This document shows positions 35,330 to 49,975 of a stretch of DNA of 64,000 bases, in pieces (position 1 is the first letter of the stretch; every line of letters starts with the position of its first letter). The DNA comes from Austropuccinia psidii (Eukaryota; Basidiomycota; Pucciniomycetes; Pucciniales; Sphaerophragmiaceae). The stretch is from contig JALGQZ010000011.1 in NCBI GenBank assembly GCA_023105745.1, positions 35,034,594 to 35,098,593 on the forward strand, given 5' to 3'. The translations under genes and the position numbers were made by a program. Below the pieces are notes generated by a model. The model did not search any database. It had not been told where the DNA came from and saw only the letters and a list, made by a program, of their open reading frames with translations.

Positions 35330-37516
35330 TGTAAGGTTTGTCTACGAAACTCTTGATAATAGTAGCAAAATCAAGAGTACTATGACTGTCCTCAGTAGAA
35401 ATATATAATATAATGAAATATTACAACCATAAATTTAAATATAATTATTAAAAATAATCATATAAAAAAAAGAATTTAATTATTATTATAAAAATATAAT
35501 AATAAAAAATAATAATAATTATAATAAATTATAATTATTCTATTATTTTTATAGTCACTGACAGTTATAACAATAAGAAGTGTAAAGCTCTTAATGAGAC
35601 AATTACATGTGGAAAATAAGAATATTAACGACTTATAAATAATATGAATATTATTTATAAAAGAATTGAACACACACTGTGCAGAAATAATTCTTAAAGA
35701 ATAAAAATTCTATATAAAAAACTAATACTAGATAAAAAAGATATAGAACTTTAGAGAAAACTTACTTATAATATTTATTTAATACAACAAGTCAAACAAC
35801 AACAGTTATTATATTAAATAATAATTATAAGTTAAAAACACGCCAAAAATAAATAATTTAAAAGATAAAACAGCTTTTTATAATAAAAATTATGATTAAA
35901 GAGTTTTCAAGAGGAATTTGTGGATTTTAAAAGATATTTAAGATGATAATTTTATAATATAAAATATATTATTTGATGATTATTACAATAATATGGATTA
36001 TATGATTTCAATTCTTTAATTTACAATTAATAAAGAATAAAATAACTTAAGAATTACTTTAATAATAATATTTTATAAATAATTAAACTTGACCTGTTTA
36101 AATTTCTGATATGATTGGATTGATGATGAATGATGGACAAAAACAGTGATGAAAAGACTCTTTTTATGTCTTCAGAGCAGCTCTCATGATTCATAATGAA
36201 TATAGAGGGCGTGCTAAGGTCAAAACTGAAAATCCATGCTTAAAAACAAAGTTCTTAGCTTAAGGCAACTTGTTTTTAATTCCAATTTAAATTTACCAGT
36301 GTTATTCTTAACTCCAAGTAACTTTAATCCTCATTTAGATTAGTTAGTTTAAGTTTTAATATAAAATAAGTTCATTTATATTAAATTTAATCACATGAAA
36401 AACTTAAAAATAGAGTTTCAAGCAGAAATCTCCTAAACTCAATTTTTAATTAATTTTTAAAGAAATCATAATTTTCTTTGAGTTTAATTAAAAGAGTAAA
36501 TTTCCAGGCTAATTACCCAGGAAATTTATTTATAAAAGATACTTAAAATTGAATTTATATGTAGATAATATTAAATCTTAAGCTGTGTGAGATTTTCAAG
36601 CAAATCCATTGAGATTTGGATTTTTAATGAATTTTTGAAGTTATTGCTATTTTTACACGTAAAATAGCAATACACACCAAACCTTAACTTTTGATATGGT
36701 TTTAATGCTTGTAACCTTAAAGTTTTAAGCTTATTTAAGGTTTTTAAGCTTGATTAAGCTTTGAAAGTTCTTAAAACCTTGATTTCAAGCCTGCATATTG
36801 GGATTTACCCTTTGGCAGCTTGAAATTCCTGTCCAAATCGGGATAAAACCAGTTTAAACCTTAAGGTTGGATCAAAGTCTAATCTTAAAGTTTAAATAAG
36901 TTTGAAAATACTCCAATACAGGTGGAAAACCTCAATTGAATCATTGCAGATCCAAAAAGTTGGGTACCCCAGCTCTATTTGGTCTTTTTCCTTTGTCCCA
37001 CCATTTTGCGTGGATTTTGCCCTTTTATTTATTTAAAGCCATACTATGGCCTTAAACCCTTTTAAATTAACCTCACGCAGGATTTACATTCTGTATGGCA
37101 AATCCTTAGCCAATTCAGTAAATATACACAACACCTTAATTTTAACTAAAATTTTGGTAAGTTTGCATTAAACTTATGCAACTTTAAATTTAAGCTTATT
37201 TAAGCTTAAATTCAACAATTTTAAAAAAATGTTAAAAAAGTTACATTAGTACTGTGAGATTCTTAAATCTTCTAATAACACAAGAAATAAGTGTTTTTGG
37301 GTATAACACCTTATGGATGTACCCTAGGTCATTTTTGGTGTAGAATCCAAAAATGACATAATATTTATAACTTTGTTTATCAAAAAAAAACTTATACTTA
37401 TTTTTTGTTATTTTTTATTTTAATTTCAACTAAAAAGTCTGTTTAAGACAAAATTAACTGTTTATAAAATCATTTGTGGCCTTATGGGTATGTTATACAT
37501 ACCTCACAGGCTCACA
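35330..37516 (-). mobile_element. Solo LTR (TGTGAGCC lineage), inverted twin of 8459-10637
   Basis: 2187 bp with perfect 5-bp duplications GTTAT at 35325-35329 and 37517-37521. On the minus strand it starts TGTGAGCCTGTGAGGTATG and ends ACAAACCTTACA. By eye almost every base of the first 200 matches the solo LTR in element A, so both are recent and from one source family. Confidence 0.92.
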
Positions 37517-37521
37517 GTTAT

Positions 37522-40500
37522 ATTATGAAATTCCTCTCCTTGAAGATCAATAATATATATATTTAAATATAACATCAGATAAATAATCTACTCAGAAGAA
37601 ATACCATACCACTAAGGTAATACTAAATTAAACATACAGACTCAAGAATACTACATATTACAGGGGTAATTCTAAGATGACTGGATTTTAGTATAAAATT
37701 CTCTTAATAAAAAAGAAAATTGATGATAGATTGTAAGAAAAAGGCAAAAAAAGTGAGATACAACAATTTAAATGGAAATGAGCTAACCAAAGAAGTTCAA
37801 TATGAAAGAACTTTCAAAATTTGACATGAATCAAATAGCTTATATAAACTAATAATTAATATCTTGAGGAAATCTAAAACATTTCAAGTGAGAAAAATTA
37901 GTATGCTTATTTTCATCATAAATTAATGAATTGAGACATTGTAGCCTCTTCTAAGGGAAAATAAAAAAAACTTTGTGATAAAAGGGAAGGATTTATCATA
38001 AAATATAAAGTAAAAGAATGAAATTTTCTGCTTTTAGAATTAAAGTAGCTTTTATCTATAAGGAAAACTTTTTTCATTTTTCTTGTGATTATATTATCTA
38101 AAAATATTCTTGTTATTTTTTTGAAGGAGTTTCAGCTGATTTGGGTTTTTAATTTACAATTAATTGTACAGAATTATATTTTCTTTCTGCTCTTATTTGT
38201 CTCTATGAGAATATAAGTGTTTAATGATATATTATTGAAAGTGTAAGTGGTTTGTGGCTTCTAACTCCCCCAAAGATCAATTGTGGCTCTTTCTTTCTTA
38301 ATATCATTATTCTTTGATTAAAGGGATCTTTTCCTTTCTTTATTTTATGGTTCTGTTGTTTCTGATCTTTCATTAAATTTCTTGTGATTTCTAACTTTTA
38401 CCTTTAAAATTCTCTAGCTAGTTGTTTTTGACATACTGAGCTTTGATATGAAAGTCTCTGGATCTTTGAAAAGAGAAAAGAGTTTCATTGTATTTCAAAT
38501 GTTTTCTTTTCATATATTCACTAAAATAACAATATATCTTCAGTGTATGTTTAAGTCAAAAAAGAAAATGATAATTTATTGGAGATAATGGGGTTAACTG
38601 AGAAATATTGTTAGGCTAATAAATTGAGGAAGCTAGTAGTAAATTTTTGTTTTGCTTTGATGATTCATTCAAGGCTTGTGTGACCTCATGAGTGGATTTA
38701 AAGGTTATTTAAACCAAGAAATTTTGTCCATATAGGCTTAAATTTATTCTATGATCCCTTTTATAAGCTCGAATTCTAATTTTTATGCGTTGTTTCAGCC
38801 ACTTTATCTCACTAATTTCAAATTTTGATCAATAATTAGAAATTTAAAAGTGTGTTTTATTTTATTTTATTGTAATTTATGTAGGTATTTATGAATTTGA
38901 TGTGGCTAAAATTCTATTTATAAATAGTCTTTCTTTCAGTTTTTGTCGTCAGAGATTTTACCTTTGGTATGTGATATTCTCCATAATCTTATCCGAAAGT
39001 AATATTGGGTTTACCAATTACTTTCTGATAGATCCCTTTTCCTCAGGTCTAATAGAATGAATTCTTTTCCTCAGGCTAATGATCTTCTTTGTGAATTCAT
39101 TTTTTTATTATAAGGTATTTTTATACTCTGCAAAAACACCTGTCATTAATATCTATTTTTTAGTTTCATAGAGGAACTTTATTAATGAGTACCTTGTGTA
39201 TCTTCTTTCAGATTTAAAAACTCTCTATTTGTTGATAAGGTCCTGTTTAAGTTAAGAACAGATTTCCTCTTAATAACCTGCCATGAACTCAATGAAACCA
39301 CTAATATTTTAATGTGATTTCCAAATCTCTAATTGAATTGAAAGAGATTTTTCAGATGATCCTTAAAATTTAGAAACATTCTCTATGTTCTTGTTAAGCC
39401 TTTCCACTCCGTGTCCATATAAATTTCAGCTGTAATCCTCATCTTTACTCTTGAATACATCTTTACATTATTTTTTTTGCTTAATGTTTTTAATGTATTT
39501 ACTCAATAAAGATTCTATCATTCATTATATTGCGAAATGGTTGTACTATTTGTTCTGTAAGCGATGTGGAGGTTATATAGACCTTCTTTGTGACTTGTGA
39601 TATTTGAAGTCTAAATTGCCCTAGAGATTCTATTATTTCTAATTTTTAAATACTAACTGGTGTTTAAGCCTACTGTTTTTTTGCTTACTCTTATAAACAC
39701 TCTAATATTTCCTTCTGAATCTATAAAATAGCTTTATAAATCAATTGTTGTCTTAAATTACCTTATATCCCTTTCAAGGCTTCTTAATGAAGTTGCTCTT
39801 TTCCTTTTTAAATATATATTGTGGTAAATTTTTCTCCCTGGTAGTTTAGTATTTTGATTTCTTTGGATGAATAATTATTACTTTTTAAATCCTTGAATAA
39901 AATTGGAGAAAATGCCCTTTAATTATTCCTTCTAATTCTTCTCTGTTCTTAGTTCTGCGATGAGTATACTGAGATATCTATGTGTTCAAAATTATGGTGC
40001 TCTTTTTTAAAATAGATGGTAAGATTTATATTACTGAGCTGAGGAGATTGATAGTTATGATCCTAATTATGGCTTGGTATTTTGTATAGTTTTATGTAAG
40101 GTTTTCAAGTCCTCCTTAATTATTTCTTGATATTGATAATTAACAAATAGAAAACCTGATTTTAATTTATTCTTTATTTATGATTGAATTATTATTTCAT
40201 ATTGAAGTCAGAAAATATACTTTTTTGACACCACATATGGGACTAAGATATTCATAAGACTTGGTAAGGCAGTTATTGAGGGGAATATAAATTGTAACAA
40301 GGTTTAAATGGATGAATATAAATTTAAAAACTTTTCCTAGTAATATTTTTCTTTCCTCTTTGAGTATACGAAAAAAACTCCCCCTATTTACCAGAATAAA
40401 AGTGGCTACACCTGAAAGCAGGTGTTTAATTTTGAAGTCAGCTCAGGAACAGCCTAAATTAAGCTTGGGCCCTTAGTAGGTTGGAGCTATAATCTAGGAG

Positions 40501-43500
40501 GTTTTCAATATTGCAAGTTACTCTAAGACAGTGCTATATTTCAGAATTCATAAGTTGAATTTTCTCTATTATAAATTGTATAGAATACATATGTATTATA
40601 TGATATTTAGTATCTTCAGAGCTTGGAATAAGTTCATAGCTCTTTCATTTACTTTTTTCCTTCTTCATGAGACTTTAACAACTATCATCTAAATTTAAAC
40701 AATTAAATTTATCTTTTGAAGGTCTCAATAAAGAAATTACAGCTTTCAAAATGGATAATTCCTTGATTTTTCTTTTTTAGATATATATTATTACGATACA
40801 ATAGCATTACTTCTTATCTTTGCTTTATAAGATGACTGAAAAGAGAAAAAAATGTTTAATGAAGGCTTTACTTGAAAAACTTAATGACTCTGTTTTTCTT
40901 GTTTTTTAGATATAGTGAAAATTCTTCCAAATTAATAGAAAAGATATTTTTAGAGTATTTTTGAAAAATATATAGAACATGTATGTTTTTTCTTCTTTAT
41001 TGAATCAAATTCTTTTAGTTAAGTATCATTATGATTCTTTTGTGATTTTCAAATTTCTTTCCTAATTGCCTGTATTTAACATAAATTTTTTTGAGTTATT
41101 AAGACTAATATTCCTCCCTTTTCCAAAAGAGCGCTCTTGAATTTTTTTGAATGTTTTTAGCTTATTGAATTATTTCTTTGAATTTATTAAAACTCTGTCT
41201 TAGTAATATTTCTATTTGAAGGGGATGTATCAAGCTAATTTTATTTTTAGGAAGCTTTTTATTTCAAAGTCAATGAAAAAATTAAAAAAAAGGAAAGAAA
41301 AATCCAAAAAAAATAATAATATAAAAAACCACAATAATCTCAATAACAATAGATAATATGATTAAGAAAATGACAGAAAAAAAATTTTATGAATAGAAAT
41401 ATGATATTTGTTTCTAATTATTTCCTTATGAAAACTATAAAAAGCTTTGTTATAATTATGAAATGATACAGCTCAGCTCTCATGAATCTTTCTATTATTA
41501 ATTTTGTGATAATATTATTCTTTTTTTTGATAATTTTATTCTTTTTTTTATATTTTTAAATCCATTTTCTGTGGGTTTTTTGTTCTCTCTTTTCTTTCTC
41601 ATCAATAAATTTAGACAAAATTGTAATCGTAAATTAAACTCCTTTTAAGCACTAATGAGAAATGAATCACTTCAATATACTAAAAATCATTCCACCTAGA
41701 GATTTCAAACTTTTGTTTGATTCCAAAGAATGAAACCCAAGTCACTCAGTGTTTGAGATATTTACGCACATATTAATCATACAATTGAGTCATAAATATT
41801 TACAAAGTCTAATTTAACCATAATGTTTGTCACAGAAAGTCAATATTAGGGGTAAAAAGGGATTTGTTGATCAAAAGGTTGATAGAAAAACTTCTATTAT
41901 TTACAAGAGATATTTAAAAAAGTTGATAATATTATAGTTTACACTCGAAAATGATTCCTCATCTAAATACAACATGAATTAAGTGTTAAGTTTTATTTAC
42001 CCATGGGTTTGGAAACCTATTACAGGAGAGCTTCTGTGAATTCTTCCCACCAAATTATCTCAAGATATTAGTGAATGCCTTTGAAAATATTTAGTGATAA
42101 AAGGGAAGCTATTTATAAGTTTATGTGACTATTTCTTGAATCTATTTGAACACGGATTTGAATTTATATTCATATGGCTTCAAGCTTACTTCTAAAAGAT
42201 TCCAGATTTTTCATTTACTCTCATTTGAAAGAATATTGATTGAAATCAGCTTTTAAGTCCCTTTTTTAACGTAAATATAAGAATTTTCCTTGTATTAGAT
42301 CTTTAAAATCATTAAATAAGATAAATATATAATTCTATGAACCACACTTTATATACAGACTATGATTATAAGTTGATTAGACTTTTAGATAGCATGACTG
42401 AACTGAATCAAAATTAAATCAATAAGCTTATTCGTAGATTTATGAATGAATTTGGTAAGATAACTAAGTTATTCCACATCATTGTCTCTAAGGCTATATA
42501 AGATACTAATAAGAAATGATATAGGTATTCCCCATAAATCTGAGAAATTATAAAATCATTTTCTTGATTAATCTTAGGAATTTGAGTTTTTTTGTGTATT
42601 ATTGCTGAACTCACACGATTGTTTTGAGGTGATAAGCTCTCCCAAGCCATATGATAAAGATATTATATTTAGGCTTTCAGTATTTGAGAAAATATAAATA
42701 CATCCTCATAATCAAAATATAAAAAAACTTAGAAAAATACAAATAATGTTAAATATACTCTATCAAGTACTGAGGGATAGCTATAAAATTCATAGAATAG
42801 AATGTGAGATAAATGGATAGTTTTAATTGAAGAAATTAACTAATATAAATGAGGGATACGCATATCAATTTATGAATTCCTCCTTTCTTTGAATTTTTCA
42901 AATACTTGAACTGTCTTCATATTCACTATGGAAATTTAGGTGTTAAAGATTTAAAATACTATTTGTCACAGAATCTCTCCCAAACTTAATGAAATGAAAA
43001 ATCGCAAAATAAACAAGAGTTTGAGAATATGTTTTTGTTTGTCTCATGCTAAAATAACAAACTACATAGGGAGGATTAATTTAGAAATCTCAATTTTCGA
43101 AATTTAAATTTATCAACAGGAATAGGTGCATTGAGATATGTATTGGTTTCATAGAAAAAATCATTCAACATCACAAAGATTAAGCAGCTAGATATTGAAT
43201 AAAAAAATGAGAAATAGCTATTGAATTATTAAGCCATTATTTCCCTTTCAATATCAGAATGAATTTTAACTTACAGCTGGGGCTTGTATAAAAAACCATC
43301 CCCACCTATCATATAAGTGACTGAAATTTTCCTACAGAAGTTCTTGGGTTTTAATATCAGTAATAATTATTTTACATAAGTGATAATTTGATAATCCTTT
43401 CCTTATGATAGCATTGTGTAGTCTACCTTGAGAGTTTGGTCTAATCTCAAATGAAAAAGTATAAATTCAATGAGAAGAGAAAAGTAAGACATATAATGTT

Positions 43501-46042
43501 TTGGTCAATAAAAACCTTTATTAAAGAAACCACATTTATTTCAAGGTATCTTTTTCATATTGTATATATTTTAAAAAGAGCCTTAATTTAAAAAGAGATT
43601 TTCTGGCTCATAGAGAAATACTTCCGCACCACAAGGGCCCAAATTTGAATCTTATTCAGATATGGATTCCAATAAGCTGGATGGAGAAAAGCTTCATAGC
43701 GAAATTTCAATACTCATTACAAACCCATTAAACAGACCTAAAATGTCAATTTGTTTTCAAGTAACTAATTTTCAGTAAGAAGGAAAATAAAAATGCATTG
43801 ATAAGGAAAATTGTTCTTTTTACAGGTGTTGTTGAATAATTAAGATTTCGAAGCTCCTGACCAAACACTGATATTTAGGCAATCAAACTGAAGCTCTATG
43901 GCTTGAATCTATTCCGAAAATTGTACTTCTGTATTTAAATTCCGTTTCATCACTCACCTGAATCAAGTTTTTCTCTAATTTCAAACTCCAAATGCAACAC
44001 CTGTTATCAGGTGGGGCCACTGTGCTCTTGGTAATTGTAATCAATAATCAATTTTGATCAAGATGTTATACTTGAAGCTAAAGAAGACTACTTTAAAAAT
44101 TCATATTAGCCCTAATTAATAGTTAATCACAGTAGCTTTGGTGAAAAATATAATAAATACAATAATTTGGGATACTTGATAGCTTTGATTTTCAATGAAT
44201 TTTTTTTTTCATAAGAATATGATTCAATTAAATTAATAATGGAGAATATCAGATAAAGTATGAAAATAATTAGTGTTAAATAAATTATTTGAGCTTTCAA
44301 AATTGGGTGTTGGTTATTTGATTTTTGAGAGTCATATAAAGGATACATAATAAGATGCATTGATTCTGATTTCAGGTGTTTTATATTGGTGATACGGAAT
44401 TCGGGGAGAATTCACATCTTTCATGTGAGATAATTATGTAAAAATATTTCACAGAAAATGAACCAGTTATTCCACACTTTTATTTTGTTTTCTATTCTTT
44501 ACTGAACGAATTCCACAAATCTTTGTCTAAGTATTATAGATTTATTGCACAACTACAGAATACAGGGTGCCTGTAAGAAAAAGTCATTCTAAAAAATGAT
44601 ATATTTTTTCTATCTAATATTTCTTTGAGATATAGCTTAAGGTTCCTTTTCAAATTAATTCCAAGAAGAAACAAAGAAACAACTTCCAAGCTGGTTTCCT
44701 TATCAGGAAAAGAAGCTTAAATAATTGTGGATTTATGTCAGAAAATATCGAGAATTAGGAGAAAACAAACAGGAAAGAGATCTTGTATGAAGAGGACTGA
44801 GATATTGAGTCTTTGAATGATACATATCAATGTGATCCTGATCAAATTCCTTTTTTGTATGGCTTTTATTTTTACTATATAGTACAAACTACCATTTACT
44901 TATTTTTTTTTGAAAAAAAGGCTCAATTTGAATGAATCCACACTAAATTATTCAGCTATAAATAACAGGCCATGTGAAGGTCCTCCAAGTGGATCATATC
45001 CATACAATTGGATCAAAATTGAAACATAGTTAGATAAATCTAATAATGAAGAGGCACAGCTTAAGCTAAAAATAGCTAGAGGAGTGGTTCATAATTTACC
45101 CAAATGAGCTAGAGAGTGAATTAATTTTAAGAAAGATACTTCCATGAAATATTTATGAAAAAAAATAATATCAAAGAAATCAGAAGATTAAAATTAAAAA
45201 AGAATCTCTATTCAAATAACAACCCTCAATTTCCCTTTGCAACCTGTTTTATGGTATTAAATAAATGAAAATGGGTGAATTTGAAATCTTCAAGTTATTA
45301 AACTCTCTAAAAAACTTAGGATTGTGCACTTTTAGTTCATGAGAAACAATTAGAAGCTATTTGGAATATTTACTGAGATGTACAGTCTATGTTTTATATT
45401 AAAATATTATTCTCACTTCAAGACAAAATAGAATTGTTTAAGGATAAATATTAACATATGGCTTATGATAAAAGAAAGGAGATATTAAAATGAATAAATC
45501 ACATAATAAAAATCAAATATGAGAGTAAAATTTAGCACTGAGTTAAATGATGTTATTTTTATTCTTGAATTCAATGTTTGATTAATTGGTGTATTTTAGA
45601 TCTTTTAAAAGTTCATGATGAGGAAACTAATGTTTAAGAGTAAAATTATGTCAAATATGTAGAATGAATTTATAAAAGAGCTCAGGATCATTATTTTAGA
45701 ATGCTATTGAAAATTATTATCTAGCATTTTCTTCCATGAGTAATAAAAGATAATTATTTTTCTTCTCAACAATAATACTGTGTAGAAAGATGCAGAAATA
45801 TTTTTCACAAAATAATGTCAATAAAAATCATCTCCATCATCAATATATAATAGCTCATCATGCCTGTAAGAGCTCAAATAATCAATGAATATGCAGTTAA
45901 GAACTATGTTATATTTCTGGAGATAAAATTTGGGCATAATGTTAGGAATGGGGCATAAATTTTAGGAAATATCTCCCATTTGGATATATTTCATCCAAAA
46001 GTCAATTAACATTCTTGTACTAATTATTTTTCAGTTGCATTT
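37522..46042. other. 8.5 kb of AT-rich sequence with no supported gene
   Basis: No coding frame with family motifs occurs on either strand. The frames at 42414-42650 and 44127-44360 are hydrophobic, low-complexity readings of AT-rich DNA. An imperfect inverted repeat at about 40404 and 43980-44025 is the only structural sign. Old, decayed transposon sequence is the likely content. Confidence 0.5.
40402..44025. repeat. Possible inverted-repeat-ended element
   Basis: GTGGCTACACCTGAAAGCAGG (40402 on) and, on the other strand from about 44025, GTGGCCCCACCTGATAACAGG share their start and a CACCTGA...CAGGTG hairpin; weaker similarity continues inward. The spacing is about 3.6 kb. No target duplication or transposase is seen, so an element is only a possibility. 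Confidence 0.25.
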
Positions 46043-47979
46043 TGTGAGCCTTTGAGATATGACTACAGATCTAAAAAGGTCACCAGAAAAATTATATAAT
46101 AATTATACTTATAATGATTATATTAAAACTAGTGAGAATACCATAAATAGGTATGAGATCTGAATGAACTCATAATCTAATGAGTAAACATGTGAGATGA
46201 ATTACACCATTAGATTCTTCATGGTAAAATACACATATGTTACCCTAAAAAAGACACAAAAACTTATTTAAATCAGAAAGAAATGAAACATAATGTAAAA
46301 TAAGTTGTACCATAGGGCTTTACATAAAAAAACACACATAAAACACTTATATGGAAACTCTCTAAGGTCAATACTTAAGGAATCAAGCTGTATATATGCA
46401 CTTTTTTTGGTCAATGCATATATTCATGGTCTTTAGATAATATCTCTTGAAATATATAAGATGGAGAGTTAAGCCAGAAATACAGTCACCACTTAATTAC
46501 TGTAATATCACAGATATGAACTTTATTTTACAAGTTATAAACAAGGTTAAAACTTGTAATGGTTTATTGAACAAAATCACTGGAGCTGTTGGCCACTTTG
46601 TTGTGAAAGTGGTCCAAACTTAAAAAAAGTGAACAGTAAGATGCTACTAGCTCATACATGAATAATTATGTAATTTTTATTATAATATTCAAGGTATAAC
46701 CCCTTGAAATCAAGGTTTGAAGTTTAAAATATTGAATTTTGACAGAAAAGATGAGTTACAAGAAAAATCATAAAAAATAGAGTTTTGATGATGTAATAAA
46801 ATTCTCTTGGCAGTTTCATAAGAAAATTCCAAGTCAGCTGAATTCACTCTCAGAATAGCTGTAGCGTGTATAACTTCAAAGTTATTAATGATCAAAGTTT
46901 AAGCTTAAAACTGATCATTTATGATCACTCACTGTAATCTTATTTTAAGCTTAACAGCTATATAAGTGATAAAGCTGGTGAATACTATTAGATTATGATT
47001 AATAATATTAAATTCCACACATTTTAGGCTTCTTCCAAGCCTATGATGTCATCAAACTTAGAGCTATAGTGATAACTCTAAATAATGGCGTAATAATGAG
47101 ATAAGATGGTTTGATCATGACGTAATTATCACTAAACCTTGAAACACTGATCATTTCCAGTGGATACCATTAGTACACATCTACTAAAAGTCTAATGGAC
47201 TCTAGAAAGGAGGTATTTACTATAAATAGAGCTCTTTCTACTCTATTTTCCCCTCAGACGCATCAAAACAATTAAACAATTAAATCCAAAGGTAAAATCT
47301 TTTATTCTTTATATATAAATCTCTTATATTATCAAAAAACAAACATTATATTTATTATAATAATCATTTTTGACGTGATTACTCCAATTGTTCTCTTGTT
47401 TTGTTATAATTCTCTCAAAAATCTCATTTCCACATAAAACCAAGAAAATTTGTAATTTCTTTTATTTTTATTTGTAAATACAATTTAAATAAGCTGTATT
47501 TAAATTATTTGGCGTTGATTCATTCAAAATTATTATATTAAGCGTCAAAAGTAGGTTATTTTCTCTTATTATAATAATTTCTCTCTATTATTACTATCAA
47601 TAATTCTTTAAATTAATATAAATAGAATTTATATTGATATATGACTTTAATATTAGTAATATTATTGTTATCAATTGTTTTTTATTATTAAAAAAATAAT
47701 TTTCTATGGCTTTATTATTTGTTGGTAACAATAATAAAGTGCTTTCAAATATATTAATTATCATATATTAATATATTTCTTTATTATATTATTTTTTCAT
47801 AATATATATTATATTATTATATTTATTTAATTATATAATTATCTTTTATGCCACAATTGAGATAATTATTTATTATTATAGTATTCTTTATCTTATTTAT
47901 TTTATTTGTAAGGACATTCATAGTAAAATAAGTAAAATATTAGTAATTTTTACTTGTTGTTTCATAGTCAAACCTTACA
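46043..47979 (+). repeat. LTR with leader (subfamily G), copy 2
   Basis: 1937 bp from TGTGAGCCTTTGAGATATGAC to TTTCATAGTCAAACCTTACA. A TATAAATAG box lies at 47221-47229. After the LTR the sequence ATGGTATCAATAAA and GCTAGTTTTTGAAAC resembles the leader after 34828. No purine tract precedes 46043, so it is not a 3' LTR of copy 1. Confidence 0.7.
47221..47229 (+). promoter_or_regulatory. TATA box of the LTR
   Basis: TATAAATAG followed by AGCTCTTTCTACTC and CCCCTCAG, in the same place as 34126-34134 of the sister LTR. Confidence 0.5.
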
Positions 47980-49975
47980 TATTTTGACATGGTATCAATA
48001 AATATACATTGCTAGTTTTTGAAACATAATCATATCCTAAGAGATATTCCATACTTTCAAGGAGTTTTCAAAAAGTGAGCCTCTATCTGAGGGATTGATT
48101 CGATTGAGTGCCTTGGGGGTACAAAGGAGAACATTAAAAGAAACTATGGAAGGTACTGCTTGCAGAATTACTTTCATTTTAAGCTCATAGCATGGAGGCA
48201 GAGATTTATATTAAGCTTTCAAATTCTACCAGGCTCAAGGGTTTGATAAAAAGTCTTCAATAATACTTTAAAGCCTTGCTTATTTTATTTCAAGGTTATG
48301 AAACTCAGCTCATCAGTTTCTTACAGCCATATCTAATTATGACCGTATATAGAAATGATATCTTTTTCAAAGAATTTGACATAAAAAACTGGTTTAGTTC
48401 ATTTAAGTCTGATATTTCAATATAATAAAGAATCATTAGCTCATAGGATATCCCACAAATTCCTAATTATATTTTATGGTATGTTAATAATACCAATTTC
48501 CTAAAGCAATATTCATCAAGTTATCCAGAATGCAAACAGCAAATTATACCACAAAAGATACAAGTATTTTTCTCCAGATATCATCATTTCAAATGATATA
48601 TTCAGCAATAGTTAAATGAAGTGATCCTTGCATATGAGATTTCCATTGAAATTTACAATCCTTGTAGGAAATATTTCTTCTAAGCTGATATTTTCCTAGT
48701 ATTTCTGCACTTGGACCTGTTTTGATGGTCAAGTTATAAGTAAGTTCTCTTTGGGTTATTATTATTTGTAGTTAGGAACTCGAGCTCCTCATTATCATCA
48801 TTAATTAGTATGCAGTTACTTTCAATTATTTGGTCTTTGAGCTTTGACAAGTTTTCTTGGATTTCTGTGGGTTTTGAGAACCTTTTACTAAATACTGGTA
48901 GATGTTTTTTGTCCATGTTTCACCTGCATCAGTAACTTTAGCTTGCTTATTCATCTTAAAAGGACTTAAAGTAGCCTTTATGAAAAGGAGTCTATTGTTC
49001 ACAGCCACCTATTCAATCATATGACCAGCTATTATGGCTTACGTATTGTTTTTTGATAATTAATTCTGTGAACTGTGGCTTTTCTTTGTATATATTATGT
49101 ATAATTGCTTCCTAAATTATTGAATTAGGTCTTTTTTTGAGATCAAATGATTAATTTGTATGGTTTAGTCGTAAAATATGCATAAATGGAGCCTGTGCAG
49201 TTGTGTGAAGGTTTTTCAGTTTCAGTATTTGATCTGATCTGAGGATTTCTGCAGTGATAATGATGTTGAATTTATTATTATTTGGAAACCAGTGTATTTT
49301 TCATTTCAAAAACTAATTCCATGGATTTATAAGTAGCTATGGGAAAGGCTCTATATATTTTTAAAGTGGTTAATTTTCTTGGAATCAAATGCAGTTGAGA
49401 TAATGTAACTTCATTTGATTCATGCTAGTAGATATAGATATAAATAAGCGTGTGAAGTTGCTTATGTTTTCTCTCCATATAATAAAGTATTTGTGATTGA
49501 AATTCAAGAGCTTCCAAGCCAGAAAATTTCTCCTTTGTGGAATAATTAATTTAAGATGAAATTGTGTTCTTGGTAAATTTAGAGTTTTCAACAGAACTAA
49601 AATTTGAATATAAATACCCCAAAATGAATCAAACTTTTTTTGAGATATTTTATTCTTTTAACTTCAAAATTTTCATTTAATTATTCTTGATTTTTTTCTA
49701 AAATTATTGCTTAAAGATTTCTCTGTAATCTTGCAATCCTAAGATATATCCCTTTACCCTTGATTGATTAATTGAGCTAAGTTCATTAATGATGATCAAT
49801 TATTATAGTTATCTTATTCCTTTATGATAACATGCTTATGGAAGCCATTACTTCTAATTTCAAATTTCTCAATCATTAATTTTTCTTGTGCTTTGATGAG
49901 CTAGGGTAAATATTGAAGAACTTGAAATAACAGAATATATGGAGAGAAAAAAGGGAAATAGATATTTGGAATAAA
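47980..49975. other. Leader remnant and AT-rich sequence with a broken frame
   Basis: The first 80 bases are the shared subfamily G leader. On the minus strand two overlapping frames (48734-48916 and 48826-49008) could be halves of one hydrophilic Lys/Gln/Asn-rich sequence joined by a shift, but I recognise no family. The rest shows nothing. Confidence 0.35.

Noticed and set aside
42414..44360. Small hydrophobic open frames as membrane proteins
   Set aside because: AT-rich DNA yields Ile/Leu/Phe/Asn/Lys-rich frames by chance. There is no introns-plus-homology support and no compositional change.
33060..47979. A single 15-kb element bounded by the two subfamily G LTRs
   Set aside because: Both LTRs are followed by the same leader, so both are 5' LTRs. 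No purine tract precedes 46043 and the outer 5-mers do not match.
46038..47984. Solo LTR with duplication CATTT/TATTT at 46043-47979
   Set aside because: The bases after 47979 belong to the leader shared with 34829 on, so the 4-of-5 match is coincidental.
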